DNA of 64,000 nucleotides from Tridacna crocea (taxonomy: Eukaryota > Mollusca > Bivalvia > Cardiida > Cardiidae): assembly GCA_943736015.1 (NCBI GenBank), contig OX031057.1, forward strand, positions 52,839,001 to 52,903,000, in the 5' to 3' direction. Positions within the stretch are counted from its first letter, which is position 1. Each line of letters opens with the position of its first letter. Shown one piece after another: positions 34,680 through 46,299 of this stretch. The position numbers and the translations under genes are program-made. The notes under the pieces were generated by a model. That model saw nothing but the letters and a program-made list of their open reading frames with translations. It had not been told where the DNA came from and did no database searches.

Positions 34680-34985
34680 TAGGAGATTTGTCTCTTGAAG
34701 AGTAAAAATCATCGTGGCAAAAGGAAAAAGAAATAGCTAGATACTAGCATTTTCTCTTTTTCTCACAGTTTTGTAAAAAATACTACTCTGAAAGCACTGG
34801 CTGATAAAAAATTTGACTGTGATTTTCGAGATTTTGGTGTTATAATATAGAAAACATTGTTGAAAAAGGAGAAAATGCTGCTGAGCAGCTGCTGAGCAGC
34901 ATTTTCTCCTTTTCCAACAATGTTTTCAAAAGCATCTTCCCTCTGGCTTGGTTTTTTTTTACGAGATTGTGTGGTACAGGGTTTA
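34680..34985. mobile_element. Two TTAA-1 copies, one with enlarged hairpin loop
   Basis: A decayed core at 34695-34775 is followed by a good core at 34850-34928, whose loop reads GCTGCTGAGCAGCTGCTGAG: the GAGCAGCTGCT centre has been duplicated. Confidence 0.6.
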
Positions 34986-35400
34986 AAATATAACTGGCTC
35001 GCATTAGAACCTAAGACCTTTGGACTGATGTTCAAATGTTTAAGCCACTGTGTATACGCCCTAGCCTAGCCTAGCCTAGCCTACCCTACCCTAATGACAC
35101 CCACACACAGTGTCAATGAGAAAGACGCCCTGGTCGGAATCAGAAAACATAACCTCCTGACCTATGGACCTTCAGATTGCTGTTACTATCAGACGGTATC
35201 CGTGTCTCTTTACGGTCGACTGACTTCAAAATAATAGGGGAAACAGGTATCCCCTCCTGCTAAAATGTCCATTGTGCTGTTTATGTATTGAAGAGATGTA
35301 TTTTACTTGTCTTGTGTTACCTTTTATGTGTTTATTTTGTTACAATTTGTATGTCAAAAGAGGCTAAAATTATCATCTGAGAGTAATACTTATATGTTAA

Positions 35401-35509
35401 ACTACTGCGCCTCAGCCTCGGTAAAAACAAACTCCAGGAACGAATGGATAGGTACACTAGCCGCCGTGATATAACTGGAAAATGTAGAAAACGGCGTAAA
35501 ACACCAAAT

Positions 35510-35540
<31 letters not shown>

Positions 35541-35545
35541 GCCTC
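35401..35545 (+). mobile_element. SINE family 2, 3' part with (ATCA)n tail
   Basis: CTCCAGGAACGAATGGATAGG, GGCGTAAAACACC, then (AATC)n at 35508-35540. Confidence 0.65.
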
Positions 35546-35789
35546 AGCCTCACCCTGATAAACAAACATTCAAATAGTAATAATAATGAAAAAAAAAAAA
35601 AAAAAACTGCTTTACTCGGGATTCAAACCCAGAACCATCCCATTACTTTTCAAGAGGATAAACCGCTACGCCACAGCACCACATGCGCGTAGTCTTGACT
35701 ACAAACGGGACATTAAACATAACGAAAATGATGAACAGAACTAAAACTTTCGTGATAAAATATGAACACGTATGCGTCAGACTGAACGA
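35546..35789 (-). other. tRNA-like fragment and poly-A, otherwise nothing
   Basis: A-run at 35589-35605. The minus strand of 35610-35685 has GTGGCGTAGCGGTTTATCC and GGGTTTGAATCCCGAG, which resemble tRNA boxes; probably another SINE head. Confidence 0.4.
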
Positions 35790-36995
35790 ATATGATTATG
35801 ATGGCATATTTCTGCCACGAGATACGAAATAGTTAAATTGCTATAGTTCAAGAGAACTATCGCGATAAAACAAAAATCCTATCTATAGACAGTAAAAAGT
35901 TTCGCGATAAAAATATCGTGATAATTCTCACTGTTATCATGATTATTTTACGAATGTGCCCTTGAAGGTAGCCCTTCAGATTTTGGAACGAAAATTTTAC
36001 AAAAATACAAAAAAAATATCCTTATTCTTCCAAAGCCTTTTAATATTCATTTATAAAACCCCAGTAGTCGAAAACCATTCGACAAACACGGCCCAGATCG
36101 ACACTGACGGGAATCACGGTCTGTTCTTACATGAGCAACTCGCTCATTTACAGACCGGAAATACACAGACAAAGCTTCAAACGTAGCAGACATTATGGAA
36201 AATAATTACATGTTTGTTATGTTATGGTATTTAAGCGTCATTTAAGCATCATTAGTTACGTGTCAGTCACTAGACATTCCCACAGCTTTTTTGGTTTCTG
36301 GCGCGAATCTAAAATATCTTAAGAGGTTGTGTAGCCTTTTTAAGGGAACACCATTATTTTTTTGTAATTTTATGACTTTTAATTATTGATGATTTTTGCT
36401 GTTATTTCATATAAATTTCAGTGACATATATATATTTTTTAATTTGGTGAGATGTGAAAAATGTAAATACCCACCTTTAAATGACATTCATGGTATCTAT
36501 AACTAGATACGGTTTCGGAACATCTTCGTTTCCAACCTTACGAATTTCCTTTTCCCTGAATGCTTTTTAAGTTGTTTGCAAGAAACATTTCGAGTCATCT
36601 TTGTGTTTAACAAACTCCAGTTCATTTCAGGTGTAGTCACTTTACCAATTAAGCAACGATTGTAAATAGTTAGAATCTTAATTTACTGGTGTCATGTAAA
36701 ATCGAAATCTACGGAGTTCATACGAGTTCATATAAATGGTGATTTTCTACATATATGTATGTCGAGAACTGGATGGAACTATCAGGATAATTTTATCTCG
36801 AATATCAGCAGCGTGCAAGTCTGCGAAATTTTGAGTTGAAATAATTATTGATCAATGTAGAATTTTTGCTAAAGTATATTGTGATATCTATCTAGGTAAA
36901 ATTTCCGGGAAAGTTTGATTTATCGCGATAATTTTCGAAAACTACCATCATGGTTATATCGTATCTTGTGGCAGAAATATGCCACCATACGAATA
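35790..36995. mobile_element. Element L, about 1.2 kb, with terminal inverted repeats
   Basis: TGATGGCATATTTCTGCCACG at 35799 faces TGTGGCAGAAATATGCCACCA at 36968. Interior segments (35940-36190 and 36348-36480) recur in inverted order at 38445-39000. Open frames of 76 codons here and 88 codons there align (KTPVVENH shared), but they are repeat-borne and not conserved over their full length. Confidence 0.55.
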
Positions 36996-37830
36996 GCTGT
37001 ACTTTCTTGACGTGATTCATTTTTAGCCGTTAAACACAAACCCATTTGACATCGCAGATCTGAGAATACGTATCAAAAATACGGCAGCACCTACTACAAG
37101 CTTAATCTCAGACCTACACTGTTTTATTTTTTTACCGTATTCTGGCCTTAACGACCTTAAAATTCAGTTTTCTAGTCTTTTTATTAACTATCGGTGATAC
37201 ATTTTACTCATGTTGTGATTTAACCTTTTACACTACGATCTCTTTAATTTGCGGACCGGTATCGAAGACTTGTGAAAACATGATGGAGAAACAAGAGAAA
37301 ATGGTTTTTAACCAGCATTTTTCATCCTTTTCCCATCATTTTTAACTTCGTCAGAAAAAAAAAACACTATTCAGGCTATAATTAGTATGTCATCTGCAAA
37401 TTCTTTCAAATTCGTCGTATGGTTAGAAAGTGTAGGGTCAGTGTTGTCAAGCTGCGTAAAGCGTCATTTCCTGTTGTGTCCTTCTCGTTAACGTGACTTT
37501 GGAAAATGGGATGTTAAAGTTTCTATACCTGCTCTGGGTAAATATTTTTTAATTGTCAACTCCCGTACTGTCTTTATCTTTGAGACAGTGTATGTCTGTG
37601 TCCGTTTGTACATTTGTGAAGGTCTATTTACCTGAAGTAGTTTTTTTAACGTCTGTATTTGATACCGGTTTCTGTCTATGTATTTTTTGTTTGTAAACGT
37701 GTATCTCAAGCAGAACAAAATTTTGTACATGTTCTGTGTGTTCCTTTTCTAATACTCTATCAGCGTACAATATGTAGCATCGACATCTGTCAGAACGAAT
37801 TTAATGTCATAAAATTAACTTACCCAGCGG
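36996..37830. other. Non-coding; one worn TTAA-1 copy
   Basis: 37221-37430 retains TTAACCTTTTACACTACGA and AACCAGCATTTTTC but has lost most of the hairpin. Nothing else recognised. Confidence 0.4.
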
Positions 37831-37831
37831 A

Positions 37832-37892
37832 CGGTATAGATCAAAGATCAGACTGCACGTTCTGTGCAGTGTGATCTTTATCTTTGCCTTCC
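37832..37892. repeat. TTAA-2 hairpin core
   Basis: AAGATCAGACTGCACG...TGCAGTGTGATCTT with flanks GGACGGTATAGAT. Confidence 0.55.
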
Positions 37893-38159
37893 GCAAAGGT
37901 CCATTTTTCGCCCAGGGCGTTGGAAAAAAGGCAAAAATTAAATTTCAACGAGGCAAAAGGTTTAGATAAGAAATGTTTTTTTTTAATGTTATTTAACCCA
38001 TTACCACACAATCCCTCATTTTGACGCCCCTGAGAAAGAAGCCTTAAAAAACTTCCTTAAATGCAAAGGACGCCTTACTTGTAGACGCGATAACGAACTG
38101 TTTGAATTCAGATAAAACACTCCAAAAGACCCTGGGAGTTTTTACTTATCAGTATTCAA

Positions 38160-38440
38160 AGCATTTAAGGCAGTTATCCCCTAATGCTTCAAGTGCAAGA
38201 AGGAATAAAATTTCTTTTTAGATGATAAATAAGGATATTTTCTGATATAATACTTTTGCACATCTTGAAATTATTTATTGAAACTTTTGTAAGTTTCATG
38301 AAAAAGGGAAATAATTATTATCTCCCTTTGTAATGAGAAAGTAGTACAATTATATTCATTTCTAATCGTAGCAAGTTTTGTAGGATAATATTACAGTGGA
38401 AATAGCTGTTTTCTTATAGGGATCTACTACCTTAAAGGTG
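38160..38440 (+). repeat. Dispersed repeat I, copy 2
   Basis: AAGGAATAAAATTTCTTTTT to GTAGGATAATATTACAGTGG; compare 2655-3005. Confidence 0.5.
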
Positions 38441-38444
38441 GGTA

Positions 38445-39000
38445 CTTATAGAATTTTCACATCACACCAAATCAAAAAATATATATATCGCTGAAATTTA
38501 TATGAAAAAACAATGCAATTCATCAATAATTAAGAATCATAAAATTACCCAAAATTTTTTTTTGATGGTATTCCCCTAAAAGGCTACGTAGCCTCTTAAG
38601 CAATTTTTAGATTTTGCGCCAAAAAAAAAAAGAAAATGCATTATGGGAATGTTAAGTGACTGGCACGTGACTAATGACGCTTAAATTCCATTACATAACA
38701 AATATGTAATTATTTTTCATAATATATTCTTCGGACGCTATGTTTGAAGCTTCGATTGTGTATTTCCAGTATGTAAATGAGCGAGTTGTTCATGTAAAAA
38801 TAGAACGTGTTTCCCGTCGATGTCGACCTTGGCCGTAGTAAATCTCTAATTTCTCGTGTTGTCGGATGGTTTTCGACTACTGGGGTTTTATGAATGACGA
38901 TTATAAGGCTTTGGGGGTATAAGGATGATATTTTTGTATATTTATAAAATTTTCGTCCCAAATTCTGAAGGGCCACCTTTAAAAGATCACAAAGTTTCCG
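38445..39000 (-). mobile_element. Element L, partial copy in inverted orientation
   Basis: Complements 35940-36190 and 36348-36480 with a few indels; the outer terminal repeats are missing. Followed by the right part of a TTAA-2 element to the TTAA at 39086. Confidence 0.6.
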
Positions 39001-39085
39001 TGATTATTATTTCCCAAGACATAATTTTGAAATACCAATATTTTGGTAATCTATATCGAATTGTTTGTTTTTAGCAGGATAACGG

Positions 39086-39314
39086 TTAACCCTCTACTCC
39101 ACAGATACTCATTTCTACGCATTGCTTTTAGGAGCCTTTGGAAAACATTGCTGCAAAAGGTGAAATTGCTCGCGACGAGCAATTTCACCTTTTGCCACAA
39201 TGTTTTCTACACTATCAGAAGGTGTCATATACACATATGAATCGGCTTCATCCTTGCTGTTATTTAGGGTCAATCAGAGATACCATAGAAATGCCTTATG
39301 GGGTAAAGGGTTAA
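39086..39314 (+). mobile_element. TTAA-1b element, complete
   Basis: TTAA both ends. Hairpin GGTGAAATTGCTCGCGACG...CACC is perfect. It shares its left TTAA with the end of a TTAA-2 remnant (39000-39089). Confidence 0.75.
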
Positions 39315-39395
39315 ACCTCGGGATCATTTTATTCAGGGGTGGGGGGGGGGAGGAGTACGTAGCTTTCAGGATTAATCCACATGATAACTACCATG

Positions 39396-39860
39396 ATAGT
39401 TACCACGGCGGGGAATCACGTGACACAACAACAACAACAATGACCGTTATTTGAAAAAATTCCCCGACTTCAGGTAAGAAAATCTTCAATAATTCCGTTA
39501 ATACATGACCGATTGGAATTTGGTTTGAAGCAGAGAAGGCGGAAGGACTCCAGGGATTTGCTTGATGTGTTAGATTTGTTAAACAACACCTAATAAAAAA
39601 GTTATTGACGAGCAAACAAATTTTTTACCCTGGATAATTTGTTTGCTCGTCAATAACTTTTTTATCAGGTGTTGTTTAAAAAATCTAACACATCAAGCAA
39701 ATCCTCGGATACCTTCCGCCTTCTCTGCTTCAAACCAAATTCAAATCGGTCACGTATTAACGGAATTATTGAAGATTTTCTTACCTGAAGTTGGGGATTT
39801 TTTTCAAATAACGGTCATTGTTGTTGTTGTTTTGTCACGTGATTCCCCGCCGTGGTTACG
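39396..39860. repeat. Long inverted repeat, arms about 215 bp
   Basis: GGCGGGGAATCACGTGAC opens the left arm; GTCACGTGATTCCCCGCC closes the right. Arms (39400-39615, 39643-39858) match except for scattered changes around a 27-bp spacer. Each arm carries the same open frame of about 70-80 codons, facing inward. Confidence 0.8.
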
Positions 39861-39939
39861 CTTTGGCAAAAGGGGGCTTAATGCATCTTCGTGATGCATC
39901 ACAGCAAGCAGGTCATCACATAAGTATGGATCAATTAAG

Positions 39940-40575
39940 ATCTGTTTTGTGCAATATAGTATACCCCTCTGATTGAAAACAGCTATTTCTCCTATAATGT
40001 TATCCTACAAAATTCGCTATGATTGAAAACGAGTATTATTTTAACGTTACAACTTTAATCGAGCCACTTTCTCCTTTTTTTTTTCCTTTCGTGGAATAAT
40101 TATTTATAATCTTAAACCACTCTAATTATTCTCTTTACAAAGGAAGATAATGATTACGTTCCTTTTCAGGAAACTAAAAGAAAAAAGTATCAACAAATAA
40201 TTTCAAGATAGACATCAAAGGAAGTTTTGGTCGTTTAAGAATATGCAAAAGTATCTTAGCAGTAAAAGTCGTTTTAACCCATTACCAAACGACAGTATTT
40301 TAGACTGGTCCAAATTGAAAGCAATTGCAGACGACAAAATAAAAGTGACTGTAAATTTGAAATTTATTTTGTGAAGGGTAGAAAACATTGTGGGAAAAGG
40401 AGAAAATGCTGGTTACCAGCATTTTCTCCTTTTCCCAAAATGTTTTCTAAAGGCTTCTTTCTCAGGGGCGTCAAAAGTAGGGATTGTGTGGTAATGGGTT
40501 AAATTAATCAACTAAATAGAAATTTTATTCCATGTTGCACTAGAATCATTAGGGATCCACTACCTTAACAGCCAG
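39940..40575 (-). repeat. Dispersed repeat I, copy 3, split by a TTAA-1 element
   Basis: Complement of repeat I runs from 39940 to about 40273 and resumes at 40503 (GAAATTTTATTCCATGTTGC). Confidence 0.55.
40274..40502 (+). mobile_element. TTAA-1 element, complete, nested in repeat I
   Basis: TTAA both ends; near-perfect hairpin 40382-40446. The host repeat's sequence continues on each side. Confidence 0.8.
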
Positions 40576-41480
40576 CTGAAACCTGAGGTAGAACGATCCG
40601 GTGACATACACTAAATACACAAAGATTGATAAAGGTTCGACCTGTGGATACTGCGCTAGCTGACATGGGTCGATATTCTTTGCATGTGCATTACTGCCTA
40701 TTTTTACATTGCATAGCTTATATTTTTGTGTCCGATGCGGCCTTAAAATCGCACACTGGGAAGTCTAGACTGGTTACAGTCCGTTAGATACAGCATTTCT
40801 ATATTTATAAAATAAAACTGCAAAACTTATACACTGATTTAAATGTTTCCTATGTCTAATTTGCTTGTATTTTGGATAAAGGGCAAAACACAACACATAT
40901 TTAAGGTCCTGCATATTTCTGTATATAGGTTTATCATAGTTCTGTACCTTCAAGGGGGATGACAACGTACGTCATAGCATAAGTGTTGGAATAGCCACCA
41001 TTCTGTGCGCAAAGTGCAGATTAATTACTATAAAAAGATATATGTATCTAACATTTACTTAGAATACCTACTTCATCTGGTGACGGTAAATATATTTGTC
41101 CTATTTGTGAAATCAAAATGCCATGAAACAATGTTGTAGCTCTAATCACTTCAACACAATTATTCTGAACGGCATTGTATAGGCCTACCACATCTATTTT
41201 TAGATCGCACATATGTCACCGGCTTCGAAAATTGTGCGGGGGTAATTGCAAAATCGACGAAACTAATGAACAAAATACCAATGTATACTCACGAAAAATG
41301 TTGTCAGGTACCATATGCACTGCTTCAATAACAATAATGCACAAGCTGAAAAACTTACCTTTCTAACACGAAAATGGCGGATTTAAAATGTCTCCGATGA
41401 CGTATGCTATGACAGAGGTTGTTACCCCTGTACCTATTGGGATGACTCATTTGCAGGGCCTGAATGTTAGGCTTTGAAAG
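40576..41480. other. No gene recognised
   Basis: HP-F trace at 40636-40675. ACGTACGTCATAGCATAAG (40967) and GACGTATGCTATGAC (41398) form a loose inverted pair, 430 bp apart, perhaps ends of an unnamed element. AAAATGGCGG at 41371 lacks a useful frame. Confidence 0.35.
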
Positions 41481-41657
41481 GTTAACCCTTTCCCTAACAA
41501 TTCCTGGTTTTCACCAGAAAGAGGCCTTCTGAAAACATTGTGAAAAAAGGAAGAAAATGGTAACCAGCATTTTCTCGTTGTCCATTAATTTTGTCGTCTG
41601 CAAATGCTTCCAATTTGGACTAGTCTAAAATTATGTCGTTTGCTAAAGAGCTAAGGG
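41481..41657 (-). mobile_element. TTAA-1 element, shortened
   Basis: TTAACCCTTTCCCTAACAA to GTTTGCTAAAGAGCTAA; hairpin partly deleted. Confidence 0.6.
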
Positions 41658-42094
41658 AAGGTATCTTGAAAGGCTTTTAGATGCTTCCTATCTTATCATA
41701 GTAAATTTGGTTTACCCTTAATTAGCTCTCTCAAGTGATAGAAATTTATCCCTTTTATCGACCAGGACATCCCTTAATCCTTTACCACACAATCTCGAGT
41801 TTTATTGACCACGAAAACAACGAGTCAACCGATAGCGTTTTTCGTTAAATCCCAAAAATGACGGACAGCCTCCCTCTCAAACCCACCCGTTCACCCTCAT
41901 GACCCCAACTTTTTGTTCCTCCAGTGATACAATATAGTCCACTCAACATACAATAAAAATACATGTAAACGGTCCCCCACTGCCTAAATTTGAAGCAAAT
42001 CTAAATTATATACCGCTGAGCCGTCTTAGCCCTATAGAACAGAGCAACAAAAGTGATACTGCAAATTTCCACATGAGACTACTTTTGACAACTA

Positions 42095-42450
42095 CGAACC
42101 CATTATCTCGCGCTAGATGGCATTCTATAAATACTCATCTATCTAATTTGGGCATCCTGGGTATAGAGCCGAACCACTTTCCTACGCGACAACCGTTACT
42201 TTGAATTTCAAACTAAAATAATCGTTTACTCAATAAACACGCTACCTCGTGTAAATCACTCGGCTATGATCAGCAGTTTAGAGAAATCTGGAGCTAAAGC
42301 AGGTCTAATTTCTCCTCAAACGTATTGATAACAGCTATTTTCTACACTGCTATACTTTATATAGCGTAATATTACAGTCAGCCCGCATTCGGGGCTAGTG
42401 ATGTGTCGTATAAGACAGTCGAATCTTCGAAGAATATGACATGCGCAGAC
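42095..42450 (-). repeat. Dispersed repeat H, copy 3
   Basis: Longest of the three, reaching GAATATGACATGCGCAGAC, which pairs with TGTGCATGTCATATTCGAAG at 26955. Confidence 0.6.
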
Positions 42451-42816
42451 AAAGCTACGAACCGGAAGCAGTCTCGCAATGGAGCGACATCTGTATTTAT
42501 TGCTATGATCTTTATCTGCAGTACACACGAAAGCGTTTCAAGAAAAATAGGGAAAAAATGGGTTACATGAGAAAATTGATTTCTAGCAGAATTTCCTATT
42601 TATAAAAGTCAAATTTAATTATTTTGGAATCATAAGATTTGTCGTCTGCATTTTTGTTCCGGTCTAGAATTTGGCCGATACTTTTTTTCAGATGCATTTA
42701 ATCTCCCCTTTTCACAGAGTATGTGTTATCTCATATCAAAATGATAAATTTCAATGTTTTATGGCCTAGGTTAGAATTATCGAAAAACGGATTTACTTTA
42801 TCTGCCCACGATTCTT

Positions 42817-43028
42817 TTAACCCTTATGCTGCTAAGCGCGACTCACTGACCTTTTGCGGACAGTGTAGATCCAAGATCAGACTGCACAGAACGTGCAGTC
42901 TGATCTTAGATCTACACTGTCCGATAAAGAGGTATTTTCACCGACACATAACTTTGAAATAGCAATATTTGGGATTTTACTATTGAATTGAAAATTTCAT
43001 TTTAGTTCTTTAGCAGTATAAGGGTTAA
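42817..43028 (+). mobile_element. TTAA-2 element, complete reference copy
   Basis: TTAACCCTTATGCTGCTAAG to TTTAGCAGTATAAGGGTTAA: clear terminal inverted repeats with TTAA at both ends. Hairpin 42862-42924 has arms of about 30 bases. No coding capacity. Confidence 0.8.
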
Positions 43029-43080
43029 AATCGAACGACGAATTTTTGTCTTTATCTTCCCGTGTTTATTTTAACCATAC

Positions 43081-43360
43081 GGCCGCTATGTGCGATTACC
43101 TGACCTTTAGCGGACAGTGTAGATTCAAGATCAACGTGCAGACTGATGTTAGATCTACACTGTCGGATAAGGAGAAATATAATTTTGAAATGGCGATAAT
43201 TCTCGATTATACCATCGAATTGAAAATTTCATTTTAGTTATTCAGCAGGAAAAGGGTAAAAATCGAATACTGAATTTACTTTATAGATCTATACTTACGT
43301 TTATTTTAGCCGTTAGAATGCTAAGCGCGACTCACTGACATTTTGCGGACAGTGTAGATT
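43081..43360 (+). mobile_element. Two more TTAA-2 copies, shortened
   Basis: 43081-43257 is a full-length copy with a trimmed hairpin. 43310-43360 is a left end only, broken at CAGTGTAGATTCGAGACC. Confidence 0.6.
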
Positions 43361-43514
43361 CGAGACCTTTGCATATCGAAAAGACCCAGTCTACCTCATG
43401 ACTCAGTCGGTTGTTTGACGAAATAAATTTTATGGAACCATAGTTATATACGTTAGCTTGCATTGTTAAATGCATCAGGTACATGCTTTAAACCAACTTT
43501 TGGTTTAAACATAT

Positions 43515-43675
43515 TTCGCATTAACCAATTATCACACCATCCGTACTTTTGACGACCCTGAGAAAGAAGCCTACAGAAAACTTTGTGGGAAAAAGTGAAG
43601 AAGCCTACAGAAAACTTTGTGGGAAGAAGAGAAAACCCTGGTTACCAGCAACCACTGGTGGCCAGTGTTTTTATC
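43515..43675 (-). mobile_element. TTAA-1 fragment with internal duplication
   Basis: GAAGCCTACAGAAAACTTTG occurs twice, 41 bp apart; hairpin reduced to CTGGTTACCAGC. Confidence 0.5.
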
Positions 43676-43764
43676 TATGCCTTCCTGGATTTTACCAGTA
43701 CTCTGCGCAATATTCTTTAGGCACTGGCTGCTTTCCCAAATAGCTATCGTCGAAACAATGGTTA

Positions 43765-43768
<4 letters not shown>

Positions 43769-43815
<47 letters not shown>
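43769..43815. repeat. (GA)n microsatellite
   Basis: Uninterrupted GAGAGA run of about 45 bases inside the SINE. Confidence 0.9.
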
Positions 43816-43817
<2 letters not shown>

Positions 43818-43901
43818 TCCTGTCGCAGTGGCTATTACGAGTCCAGGGAAAGAAGCTGGCCGAGCAGGAGATTGAACCAGCGACCTCTGTTCTCAAGTCA
43901 T

Positions 43902-44100
43902 GGGTCGATATTCACCAACCATGCTTAAAAACATTCTTTGTCTCACTCTTCAAGATTTTCTGACTGTGGAAGTAATTGAACTTCTGATTGGCTAAACCAT
44001 TTGGTTTAGCCAATCAGAAGTTCTGTTACTTTCACATTGACAAAAATATGAATAATAAGACTAAGAAAGTTCTTAAGAATGGTTGGTGAATACGAAGCCC
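43902..44100. mobile_element. FB-A fold-back element, complete, nested
   Basis: GGGTCGATATTCACC ... GGTGAATACGAAGCCC; centre CTGATTGGCTAAACC...CAATCAG. Confidence 0.8.
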
Positions 44101-44170
44101 GTACGGTACATACTGAGCTACTTGCGCTCTGATCGAATAAAATGGGAAAACGGTTTGCCAATCTTAGACA

Positions 44171-44382
44171 TTAACCCTTGTGCACCTAAGCGCGACTCAC
44201 TGACCTTTTGCGGACAGTGTAGATCAAGATCAGACTGCACAGAACGTGCAGTCTGATCTTGGATCTACACTGTCCGAGAAGGAGGCTTTATTTCCCAAAG
44301 CAAAACCTTGAATTTTCAATATTTGGGTTTTTATTATCGAATCGAAATTGTCATATCAGGTATTTCGCAGAATAGGGGTTAA
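44171..44382 (+). mobile_element. TTAA-2 element, complete
   Basis: TTAA both ends; perfect hairpin 44214-44273. Confidence 0.8.
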
Positions 44383-44660
44383 TAAGCTTTCAGGCACGTA
44401 CAAGATCAATAGATGGGGGATGGGGACCCAAGATCCCGCCCCAAACATGACCCCTTTCTAAAACTTTGGTATCATCGAACTCGAGGAAGGCTGTTAAATG
44501 TCGACCTTGGTGTCTGAATCTATACAATATGTGCCATTGTTCATTGTCAATTTTAACAGGGATGTTAATCATCAAATATCTTACATTTTTCTCAGTGTCA
44601 CTTTGTTGTAGAGATAGTAATCTTTACTGATAAAAGGTCAATTTTAGCAAGGTGTACCCC
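44383..44660. other. No gene recognised
   Basis: Short open frame on the minus strand (44390-44575) without support; no repeat identified. Confidence 0.3.
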
Positions 44661-44667
44661 ACGGGAT

Positions 44668-45000
44668 TTTATCCTTTTACCAGGCGACAAAATTTTAGCC
44701 CTGCCCAAATTGAAAGGATTTACAGACGACAATTTCAATGTGGCTCAAAAGGTGCAAGTGTTTAGTTTAGTGATTACAGCATTTTCTCCTTTTTCCACAA
44801 TGTTTTTAAAAGGCTTCTTTTCCAATGGTCGTCAAAAGTCGTCATTGTGTGGTAAAGGTTTAATACTTTACCAAACAACCTCGAATATTTTTGTGACTCT
44901 GAGTAAGAAAGTTTGTGAAAATAATGTGGGAAAAAGAAAAAAAAGAGAAAATGTCTGTAATGAATCGTATAGATTTACTAATTGGTTGGACTAACTGGTT
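44668..45000 (+). mobile_element. Two adjoining TTAA-1 remnants
   Basis: First (44668-44862) has a deleted left hairpin arm. The second begins TTTAATACTTTACCAAACAAC and decays by about 44960. Confidence 0.55.
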
Positions 45001-45345
45001 AAACCAGCATCTAATTTTTGTTGCGTTTTAACTTAAAAACAATCAAGAATAATAAATGAGATGCCCTCTGTGAAAAGGGAGTTTAGTGTAGCTGCTAAAA
45101 GCTATTGACCCAGGTCAGCTTGAACCAGGTCAGCTTGAGCAGTCTGCAAAGGCTGACCTGGGCCGAAACTTTTCATACTTGGTGAAATTTTGTCACGTTT
45201 TAACTTTAATAAACACGTCAAGAATAATAAATGATATATGCTCTGTTAAAAGGGGGTTTAGTGTAGCTGCCAAACAGTATTGACCCAGGTCCGCAAAGGC
45301 TGACCTGGGCTTAAACTTTTCCCTATTGGTCAATTTTCTGTATGT
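45001..45345 (+). repeat. Tandem duplication containing HP-F hairpins
   Basis: Two copies of about 180 bp share CAAGAATAATAAATGA, GGGTTTAGTGTAGCTGC and TATTGACCCAGGTC. The first has an extra copy of AACCAGGTCAGCTTGA. Confidence 0.65.
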
Positions 45346-45382
45346 CGAAGGTCCATTCTACCCAATAAGTAAGTCGGTTATT

Positions 45383-45740
45383 TGATCCTCTACCACACAA
45401 TCCCTACTTTTAACGACCTAAGCAAGAAGCCTTTCGAAAACACTGTGGGAAAAAGGAGAAAATGCTGGCGACCAGCATTTTCTCCTTTTTTCCACAATGT
45501 TTTTTCTACCCTGCTGGAAACAAATTTACAAATTTATTGACCCTAGGCAAGAAGCGTTTTGAAAACATTGTGGGGAAAAAGGAGAAAATGCTGGTGACCA
45601 GCATTTTCTCCTTTTCCCACAATGTTTTCTACCCTGCTGGAAACAAATTTCTATGTTTGAGTTGCATTCATTTTGTCGTCTGCAAGTTCTTTCAATTTGG
45701 ACTGTTCTAAAATTTTTGTCGTTTTGGTGAAGGATTATGT
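45383..45740 (-). mobile_element. Two TTAA-1 copies in tandem
   Basis: Hairpin cores 45436-45503 and 45560-45630. CTACCCTGCTGGAAACAAATTT follows each, so the second arose by local duplication of the first's middle. Confidence 0.7.
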
Positions 45741-45811
45741 GAGGACTTGTCTGGTATACATAGCACGGTCGTGCATAGAGTCTTCTCTTGCCAGAGCATT
45801 GTCTCAATTAA

Positions 45812-46040
45812 TTAACCCTTAACTCCATAGATACTCATTTCTACGCATTGCCTTTAGGAATCTTTTGAAAACATTGTGGTAAAAGATGAAATTGCTCGTG
45901 ACGAGCAATTTCACCTTTTGTCACAATGTTTTCTATGCTATCAAAAGGTGTCATATACACCTAAGAAACTGCTTCATCCTTACTGTTATTTAGGGTCAAT
46001 TAGAGGTACCATAGAAATGCCTTATGGGGTAAAGGGTCAA
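45812..46040 (+). mobile_element. TTAA-1b element, complete
   Basis: TTAACCCTTAACTCCATAG to GGGGTAAAGGGTCAA; perfect hairpin with GCTCGTGACGAGC centre. Confidence 0.75.
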
Positions 46041-46299
46041 GACATAACTGTTGGATAAGAGTAGCCAAGGTTGTTATTTTTCGTGCAGTTTGATATTAAT
46101 CTACACTGTCCCCTATAGCAAAGACGTTTTGCCTCTAGCGTCGAAAGCGCAATATTTTATTATGCTGTGAAAAGCTGATAAGAAATGCATGTACATTGTA
46201 TTTGGACAGTGTAGTGAAAAAGTGCAAATGAAATTTCTCTCGTAGTTGATATATCGGAGTATTTATTTGATCTGAAACGACAAAATGTAAGTGACGTTA

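Larger units (their letters stand above)
43676..44140 (-). mobile_element. Family-3 SINE, split by FB-A
   Basis: Left part 43676-43901 (GCAATATTCTTTAGGCACT, ending with the B-box complement GAGATTGAACCAGCGACC). Right part 44101-44135 is the A-box complement (ATACTGAGCTACTTGCGC). FB-A lies between the two tRNA boxes. Confidence 0.6.
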
